This document shows, piece after piece, positions 7,229 through 11,706 of a stretch of DNA of 11,706 nucleotides (position 1 is the first letter of the stretch; the number at the start of each line of letters is the position of its first letter). The position numbers and the translations under genes were made by a program. The notes below the pieces were generated by a model. It was not told the DNA's origin. It saw nothing but the letters and a program-made list of their open reading frames with translations, and made no database searches. Origin of the DNA: Planctomycetaceae bacterium. Its GTDB lineage: Bacteria; Planctomycetota; Planctomycetia; Pirellulales; Thermoguttaceae. Location: the NCBI GenBank assembly GCA_009783865.1, contig WRCR01000078.1:1-11706 (forward strand), in the 5' to 3' direction.

Positions 7229-8503
7229 TTAGTACAGCAGCACTTGTTCACGCCGTTTTAGGAACCGCTCGAATTCCTCTTTGGCGGCGGCTTCAACTTC
7301 TGCAACGGAAGCATTCTCCAAAATCATTTTTTGTAATTGGGTGTTTGCCAGAAGTACGCTGAACTCCGTTTTCCATTGTAGCGGATATTCTTTGAGCAGT
7401 GTTGTCAGCAGAACGAGTCCCAGCCGAACCGGTTTCAACGAGTCCGGGTTTTCAAGCACGAAACGCACACCGCCGCACGCAATGCCGTTGTGTTTGCTTT
7501 CCCTCGGTGTCAGCGGATACGGTTCAAAACGGACACCTTGAAGACCAACCTGCTTAGCGTTATTCCGCAGAGCAGCGGCAAATTTCTCGGAATGAATCCA
7601 CGGCGCACCGACCCATTCAAACGGAAAGTCCGTGCCGCGCCCGACCGACATGTTTGACGACTCGACCAGGCAGGTTCCCGTGTATAAGTATTCCGCCGTC
7701 AGAGACCGCATATTCGGAGACGGATTAACCCACGACAGACCGGCGGCTTCAAAGTCCATTGAACGCTTCCAGCCCAAACAGGGAACGACATGCAAGTCAA
7801 GATTAAGTTCGAGTTCGATATTGAAGAGCAACGCCAATTCACCGACTGTCATACCATGCCGCGTTGCAATCGGATGGCAGGAGACGAAGGAATTTTTCGC
7901 TTTTTCGGAAACGGGACCTTCAACCTTATCGCCGCGAATCGGATTCGGGCGGTCAAGAACAACGAAGGCAATTTTCTTCTTTGCCGCTTCTTCCATGCAG
8001 TACAGCATTGTCGAAATGTACGTGTAGAATCTGGCTCCAATATCTTGAATGTCGAAGACCAATACGTCAACATTTTCAAGGGATTGCGGCGTGGGACGTT
8101 TGGTCTTTCCGTACAAACTGTAGATAGTGAGTCCCGTTGATGAATCAACAGCGTCGTCAACACGTCCGCCTGCTTCAGCGGCTCCGGTAAAACCGTGTTC
8201 CGGTGCAAACGCGGCAACCAGATTAACCTGCGGCGATTCGTGAAAGAGTTTGACGATTGAAGTTCCGTCCAGCGTAATGCCGGTATGATTGGATATGACA
8301 CCGACTCGTTTGCCATGCAAGACCTTGAAATTGTCGGCGGCAAGTACATCGAGACCGGGTATCACCGGCAGCGATGCCGGTACTTTTATTCTGCTGCGGT
8401 AGTCGTCCGCGCCGCTGCGGACTTTGGAAACAATATCCGCAGAGGATACACTGTGATTTTGCAAAAGTAAAAACGTAATGAGAACAGAAAAAATGAAACG
8501 CAT
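7229..8503 (-). CDS. namZ: Exo-beta-N-acetylmuramidase NamZ-like protein (DUF1343, GH171)
   Basis: Predicted 424-residue exported protein, a usual length for the family, with a signal peptide (MRFIFSVLITFLLLQNHSVSS). The DUF1343 signatures are all present: GKRVGVISNHTG (64-75), FAPEHGFTG (99-107) with Glu102, YSLYGKTKRPTP (128-139), DVLVFDIQDIGARFYTYI (146-163), VVLDRPNPI (181-189), RHGMTVGEL (215-223), WVNPSPNM (258-265) and NMSVGRGTDFPFEWVGAPW (284-302). NamZ enzymes such as Bacillus subtilis YbbC release terminal MurNAc from the non-reducing ends of peptidoglycan fragments. The Glu of PEHG is a likely catalytic residue. The ATG is preceded by GGAG at 7 nt. The role could be recycling of own wall material or scavenging of other bacteria's walls; the sequence does not say which. 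It is first in the three-gene leftward glycosidase set. Confidence 0.9.
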   Translation of the reverse strand: MRFIFSVLITFLLLQNHSVSSADIVSKVRSGADDYRSRIKVPASLPVIPGLDVLAADNFKVLHGKRVGVISNHTGITLDGTSIVKLFHESPQVNLVAAFAPEHGFTGAAEAGGRVDDAVDSSTGLTIYSLYGKTKRPTPQSLENVDVLVFDIQDIGARFYTYISTMLYCMEEAAKKKIAFVVLDRPNPIRGDKVEGPVSEKAKNSFVSCHPIATRHGMTVGELALLFNIELELNLDLHVVPCLGWKRSMDFEAAGLSWVNPSPNMRSLTAEYLYTGTCLVESSNMSVGRGTDFPFEWVGAPWIHSEKFAAALRNNAKQVGLQGVRFEPYPLTPRESKHNGIACGGVRFVLENPDSLKPVRLGLVLLTTLLKEYPLQWKTEFSVLLANTQLQKMILENASVAEVEAAAKEEFERFLKRREQVLLY

Positions 8504-8510
8504 GATGTAT

Positions 8511-8514
8511 CTCC
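8511..8514 (-). promoter_or_regulatory. Ribosome binding site of the namZ-like gene
   Basis: The - strand reads GGCGGAGATACATCATG, placing GGAG 7 nt before the ATG at 8503. This supports that start, which also gives a complete signal peptide. Confidence 0.6.
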
Positions 8515-8550
8515 GCCGTTGATTGAAAATTGAAATCGCACGTGATTGCT

Positions 8551-8564
8551 ATAATGTGCATTAT
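8551..8564. promoter_or_regulatory. Small inverted repeat upstream of the namZ-like gene, possible operator or promoter element
   Basis: ATAATG (8551-8556) and CATTAT (8559-8564) are perfect inverted arms around a 2-nt centre, about 48 nt upstream of the namZ-like start in an A/T-rich gap. On the - strand CATTAT could serve as a -10 box, with TTGCTT 19 nt upstream as a poor -35 match. On the + strand TATAAT (8550-8555) also appears, but no gene lies downstream of it. A repressor site or a promoter are both possible, and chance is not excluded. Confidence 0.25.
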
Positions 8565-8601
8565 CTGACAGAAAAAAGCAATACGGAGCAGAATTTTATT
8601 A

Positions 8602-8622
8602 GCGTAGATTTTAATCCTACGC
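8602..8622 (-). terminator. Weak hairpin after the MCE-protein gene
   Basis: On the - strand, GCGTAG and CTACGC form a 6-bp stem with a 9-nt loop starting 13 nt after the stop of the MCE gene, followed by TAATAAAATTC rather than a clean U-run. It may separate the mlaFD-like pair from the glycosidase genes, but the stem is short. Confidence 0.25.
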
Positions 8623-8635
8623 ATTTCGTGCTTGC

Positions 8636-10522
8636 CTACCTCGCGAACCGCAGCACCGGTTCCGCCGATGCCGTTCTTTCAATCGAGTCATCATCGGCTT
8701 CAATGATAATACCCGTGTCCTCGTCTGTTAAACCGGTTAAAACCAGCGGCAGCGCAGCGGTCTCCTTGTCAACTTTCGGGGCGGGCTTCGGCGGTTCAAT
8801 CTTTTCCGGTTCCGTCTTCATAGGTTCGGTTTCTATAGGCACGGACTTTATCGGTGCTGTCTCCAATGGTGCTGCCGGCGGTATAGTTTCCGACGGAACA
8901 ATTTTCTCCGGCTTCGGTATCACAACCGGAAACATGGGCTTCGACATCGGAATATCCTGCTTTATCTCCGGCTTTGTTTCCAGCGGTGCCGGTGCCAGAT
9001 TCGGTGCATCCGGTATTACCAGTTGCGGAATCGTAACGCCGGAATGGTTACCGCTCATTGTATCGTCTTCGTATATCATTCCGGTATCATCGTATGACAC
9101 ATCACAGCGTTCAGACGAAGTATTTTTGCCGCCTCTGAATGTATTCGCAATTCCGCTATAAAACCGCTGAAAACAATTCGGCTGACTGCTCTGTGAATAA
9201 ATACCCGGTGAATAAACACCCGGCGGATAAAATCTCGGCTGATAAGTTCTCGGCGCATCATAACTCACCGGCACATAAACCGATTCCGATGCAAATCCGT
9301 TCAGCGTTTGTGAACCAAGCGTATCGCTGCCCAAACCGTCTCCCCAAGCCGGCAGCGGTTTTGTGCGCGGCGGCTTGTTGACCAAATTTCGGATAAAAAC
9401 GGAAGGGTCGCGGGCAACCTTATCCGTTATGATTTTCACATTATTAGCAATCGGTTTAATATCCGTCCGCAACATCAAATCCAATTCGCCGGTTATTTTC
9501 TGGACATTGTCCAGCGTCTCCATCAGTTTTTCGTATGCTTCCGGGTCCCGCATCAGCCGTTTGACTGTTCCGTCCGCCTGATTCACTGCTTTAATAATCG
9601 AAGTTATTTCATCAAACATTTCTTCGAGTTTAACCGAACTGTTTTTCAACGTTTTCATTACTTCGGGAACATCACCGGAAATTGCATCCGTAATGGTCTG
9701 CACGCCTTCAAGTGCTTTATTTGCTTTATCGAGTCCGCCGTCAATTTTATCCAGCGAGCCGCTTCCTTTGTCAACCAGTTTTTTTGTTTCGCCGATAAGT
9801 TGCTGCGCCTGTTCCAAAACCTCCGGCAGTGCATCCAAGATTTTCTGTGTGTTCTCCTGAAACTTCGGATTACTAACGAACAAATTAACATTGTCCGACA
9901 TAGTGCGCATTGAAGTCAGCGATGCCAGCATTTCACGGGAAATGGCATCTATCGTTTTCTTCCGCTGTTCCAATTCCTGCGGCGTTCCGATAAACTGATG
10001 CACCTTGCCGATAAGTTCAGAAACCTGAACCGCAGCGTTGGAAACATTTTCGATTGCCCTCGATAAGTCGCTTTCAATACTGCTTGAACCGTCTAACAAA
10101 CCGCCGCCGCCGACACCGCCCGCAAGCGGAGGAGAATCGGGACCAACAAGTTCAACCTTGCCCTGAAAATTCGGCTTCTTAACGAAATCCAGCGAAGCGT
10201 CTCCCATTATCACAGTTTGCCGGACAAGACATTCCTCATCAGTGTAAATCTTCCGTCTTTTCGGCAGTGAAATCGAAACCTCGACTTCGCGGTCATCGTC
10301 AACTAACATAACGTTGGAAACCTTGCCGATCTCTACGCCGTTCTTAAAAACCGGCGACTTGACACTGATACCGGGTGTCCGCTGAAAACGTACTTTGATT
10401 GTGTACTCATTGCCGAAATGAAACGGTAAACCCTTGCCGAACATGATAATCAGTACTGCCAGCGCGGCAATAGCGGTAAATACGGTCAATCCGACTTTTA
10501 ATTCCTGATGCTTGTTACTCAT
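8636..10522 (-). CDS. mlaD: MCE-domain lipid-transport protein (MlaD-like) with long helical and Pro-rich C-terminal extension
   Basis: Predicted 628-residue protein, against about 180 for E. coli MlaD. A single N-terminal membrane anchor (about 10-29) is followed by one MCE domain (about 39-116), with VRFQRTPGISVKSPVFKNG, IGKVSNV and the closing MGDASLDFVKK. Such proteins form hexameric rings that pass phospholipids across the periplasm. After a Gly-rich linker (about 127-145), residues of about 148-380 are predicted helical and coiled-coil-like, with many Leu/Ile heptad-style positions and few prolines; TVKRLMRDPEAYEKL and KVARDPSVFI resemble tails I recall from planctomycete MCE proteins. 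Residues 415-444 hold a Tyr/Pro five-residue repeat, and about 505-590 are Pro/Glu/Thr/Lys-rich. The ATG lies 5 nt after the ABC ATPase stop, with GGGAAG inside that gene's last codons, so translation is probably coupled. The symbol is by similarity only; this may be a distinct MCE subfamily. Confidence 0.82.
   Translation of the reverse strand: MSNKHQELKVGLTVFTAIAALAVLIIMFGKGLPFHFGNEYTIKVRFQRTPGISVKSPVFKNGVEIGKVSNVMLVDDDREVEVSISLPKRRKIYTDEECLVRQTVIMGDASLDFVKKPNFQGKVELVGPDSPPLAGGVGGGGLLDGSSSIESDLSRAIENVSNAAVQVSELIGKVHQFIGTPQELEQRKKTIDAISREMLASLTSMRTMSDNVNLFVSNPKFQENTQKILDALPEVLEQAQQLIGETKKLVDKGSGSLDKIDGGLDKANKALEGVQTITDAISGDVPEVMKTLKNSSVKLEEMFDEITSIIKAVNQADGTVKRLMRDPEAYEKLMETLDNVQKITGELDLMLRTDIKPIANNVKIITDKVARDPSVFIRNLVNKPPRTKPLPAWGDGLGSDTLGSQTLNGFASESVYVPVSYDAPRTYQPRFYPPGVYSPGIYSQSSQPNCFQRFYSGIANTFRGGKNTSSERCDVSYDDTGMIYEDDTMSGNHSGVTIPQLVIPDAPNLAPAPLETKPEIKQDIPMSKPMFPVVIPKPEKIVPSETIPPAAPLETAPIKSVPIETEPMKTEPEKIEPPKPAPKVDKETAALPLVLTGLTDEDTGIIIEADDDSIERTASAEPVLRFAR
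8753..9010 (-). repeat. Pro/Glu/Lys/Thr-rich low-complexity segment in the MCE protein
   Basis: This encodes about residues 505-590, an irregular series of short Pro-containing units (LETKPE, PKPEK, PSET, LETAP, IETEP, MKTEPEK, IEPPKP). It is likely disordered and extended. The DNA shows matching degenerate repeats (GGTTCGGT, GGTTCCGT type), which also create a long Ser/Gly/Ile-rich open frame on the opposite strand. Confidence 0.55.
9191..9280 (-). repeat. Tandem Tyr/Pro pentapeptide-coding repeat inside the MCE gene
   Basis: Residues 415-444 read as units of the type x-x-Tyr-x-Pro: RTYQP, RFYPP, GVYSP and GIYSQ, preceded by looser VYVPV and SYDAP. At DNA level four 15-nt units lie head to tail at 9194-9253; the first two differ at only one position (TGAATAAATACCCGG, TGAATAAACACCCGG), and the next two are more diverged. 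An 18-nt degenerate unit follows at 9254-9271. The near-identity of two units suggests recent duplication or slippage. Confidence 0.7.
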
Positions 10523-10527
10523 TATTC

Positions 10528-11403
10528 TTACTTCCCTAAAAACTTTTGTACTCTTTCATCGGGACTGTCAATAAATTCCTGCGGGGTTCCCTCGAAGATA
10601 ATCTGCGCTTCGTCTTCCGAAATCTTTGCGAGCGGCGCAAGCATTATAATTCTGTCCGACAGTTGCAGTGCTGCTTTAATGTCATGCGTAACGATAATTC
10701 CCGTCACATCATGTTTTGCTCTCGTATCGGCAATTAGCCCGTTAATAACGCCGCTCATCACGGGGTCAAGACCGGTAGTTGGTTCATCATAGAGCATCAG
10801 CGCGGGTTCCATTGCCAGCGCACGGGCAAAGCCGACCCGTTTCCGCATACCGCCGGAAAGTTCCGCCGGCTTCTTGTGATATGTGTCGTCCGACAAACCG
10901 ACTTCATGCAAAAGCCGCAGAACGGTTTCTTTGATTTCTTCTTTCGTCTTCTTGGTGTGCTGCACCAGCGGAAATGCAATGTTCTCGGCAATGGTTAAAC
11001 TGTCGAACAATGCCGCCTGTTGAAACACATAGCCGAAATGAGTCCGTGCTTCAGTTAGTCCGAAGTATGACAATTCCGAAAGTATTTTGTCCTCAAACAT
11101 CACGCTTCCGCTTTCCGGCTGGAACAGATGAATGAGGGTCTTGAGCAGCACGGTTTTACCGCAGCCGCTTTCGCCGATGATTGCCAGTGTTTCGCCTCTT
11201 TTTACTTCAAACGATATGTTCCGCAGTACTAGTTTGCCTTCAAAGGAGACGTAGATGTTTTGAATTCGCAAAATCGGCAGTTCATCTTCGTACATTTCCG
11301 GCGGCTGTTCGGACGAAGTTTCTTCGTGAGACACTTCAGTGATAATTTTTGAAGGACTCGGCAAATCCGAATAATGACTGAAATATGATTTATCTGCCGT
11401 CAT
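10528..11403 (-). CDS. mlaF: ABC transporter ATP-binding protein, MlaF-like
   Basis: Predicted 291 residues from the ATG at 11403; an in-frame GTG at 11415 would add four. Neither start has a convincing Shine-Dalgarno. All ATPase motifs are intact: Walker A GESGCGKT (77-84), Q-loop FQQAALFDSLT (127-137), signature LSGGMRKRVGFARALA (182-197), Walker B LMLYDEPTTGLD (202-213) and H-loop VTHD (238-241). The FQQAALFDSLTIAENIAFPL stretch and the LSGGMRKR signature are characteristic of MlaF/Mkl-type ATPases that power MCE lipid transporters, and the MCE gene follows directly. About 40 residues, rich in Ser, Glu and Pro, precede the core domain and are absent from E. coli MlaF; their role is unknown. 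No MlaE permease is seen next to it, so that subunit should be encoded elsewhere. Confidence 0.88.
   Translation of the reverse strand: MTADKSYFSHYSDLPSPSKIITEVSHEETSSEQPPEMYEDELPILRIQNIYVSFEGKLVLRNISFEVKRGETLAIIGESGCGKTVLLKTLIHLFQPESGSVMFEDKILSELSYFGLTEARTHFGYVFQQAALFDSLTIAENIAFPLVQHTKKTKEEIKETVLRLLHEVGLSDDTYHKKPAELSGGMRKRVGFARALAMEPALMLYDEPTTGLDPVMSGVINGLIADTRAKHDVTGIIVTHDIKAALQLSDRIIMLAPLAKISEDEAQIIFEGTPQEFIDSPDERVQKFLGK
10531..10536 (-). promoter_or_regulatory. Ribosome binding site of the MCE gene within the end of the ATPase gene
   Basis: On the - strand GGGAAG forms the last two sense codons of the ATPase gene, just before its TAA, and lies 8 nt before the MCE ATG. This arrangement suggests translational coupling of the pair. 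Confidence 0.45.
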
Positions 11404-11534
11404 TGTTTCAAACACGGAAAAATTGCGGAAGCGGACGTACAGACCGCTCTCTATCTGTTTATCGGTTTTTTTAGTGTTAAAATGTAATGATTTTTCCGAT
11501 TTTGCGGTTTGTGCGGACTGCTGAATGATTTCTT

Positions 11535-11557
11535 GCGGGGGGGCTAAAGCCGCCCGC
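11535..11557. repeat. GC-rich palindrome with GGCTAAAGCC core in the non-coding gap
   Basis: GCGGG (11535-11539) pairs with CCCGC (11553-11557) and GGC (11542-11544) with GCC (11549-11551), around a small internal loop and a TAAA tip; seven consecutive G occur at 11537-11543. On the + strand a pyrimidine-rich stretch (CTCTTTACTTCTTTT) follows, so it might act as a terminator in that direction, but no + strand gene precedes it. Palindromes with this core recur in several environmental genomes from memory. The rest of 11404-11644 is A/T-rich, should contain the mlaF promoter, and shows no gene I can support. Confidence 0.55.
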
Positions 11558-11644
11558 CTCTTTACTTCTTTTCAAAAGTGTGTTACCATGCATACGTAAT
11601 GTTAGCAATTTGTTTAACCGCACTTCAATTTGGGAGAATCTGAA

Positions 11645-11695
11645 ATGAAAAAAGTGAGTTTTAATCTAGGAAATTTGAGGGGGGAAACGAACTAA
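11645..11695 (+). CDS. Candidate short ORF, or frameshifted start of a gene leaving the window
   Basis: An ATG at 11645 is preceded by GGGAG at 8 nt, one of the best ribosome-binding arrangements in the window. It opens a 16-residue frame (MKKVSFNLGNLRGETN) that stops at TAA 11693-11695. A run of six G at 11679-11684 sits just before the stop. Gaining one G would continue as LRGGNELIRVA and losing one G as LRGKRTNTSG, both open to the window edge. A real small peptide, a leader peptide, a sequencing error in the homopolymer or a broken gene are all possible. I do not recognise the product. Confidence 0.3.
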   Translation: MKKVSFNLGNLRGETN

Positions 11696-11706
11696 TACGA
11701 GTGGCG

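Noticed and set aside
8523..9161. 212-codon + strand open frame rich in Ser, Gly and Ile, opposite the MCE gene tail
   Set aside because: It is the antisense of the Pro/Glu/Thr-rich repeat segment; its repetitive composition follows from the coding repeats, and the - strand gene is strongly supported by its domains.
9194..9253. CRISPR-like array from the 15-nt tandem units
   Set aside because: Units are contiguous without spacers, too short, and in frame within a protein-coding gene.

Overview
The window looks like chromosomal DNA of a Gram-negative, diderm bacterium that degrades glycans. Moderate GC, many secreted glycosidase-like proteins of uncharacterised families, and an MlaD-like protein with a long helical tail after its MCE domain point to the PVC group. 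A planctomycete, perhaps from a gut or anaerobic habitat, is my best guess. This rests on remembered family patterns, not on a search, and Lentisphaerae or Kiritimatiellae are not excluded.

Layout, left to right. (1) Positions 1-1632, + strand: the 3' part of a two-partner-secretion outer-membrane transporter (ShlB/FhaC/HecB type); its start and signal peptide lie off the left edge. (2) Positions 1633-1745: a convergent intergenic gap with only weak hairpins. (3) Positions 1746-8503, - strand: three exported proteins that read in the order NamZ-like exo-N-acetylmuramidase (DUF1343/GH171), a DUF6259-like putative glycosidase, and a large GH123/DUF4091-like putative glycosidase. The first two are 36 nt apart. 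The last two are separated by 119 nt that hold a striking 17-bp perfect inverted repeat. (4) Positions 8636-11403, - strand: a tightly coupled pair, an MlaF-like ABC ATPase followed 5 nt later by an MCE/MlaD-like protein with a very long C-terminal extension. No permease (MlaE) gene is seen upstream. (5) Positions 11404-11706: a non-coding stretch with a GC-rich palindrome, then a + strand Shine-Dalgarno and ATG opening a very short reading frame that may be a small peptide or the broken start of a gene running off the right edge.

How the genes may work together: the three exported hydrolase-like proteins form a small glycan-processing set. The NamZ-like member removes terminal MurNAc, and the GH123-like member keeps the Asp-Glu pair expected of enzymes acting on N-acetylated sugars. 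The MlaFD-like pair would serve lipid transport between inner and outer membranes, and the TpsB protein would export a large partner not in the window. A functional link among these three blocks is not shown by the sequence. I found no tRNA, rRNA, CRISPR array, transposase or phage gene.
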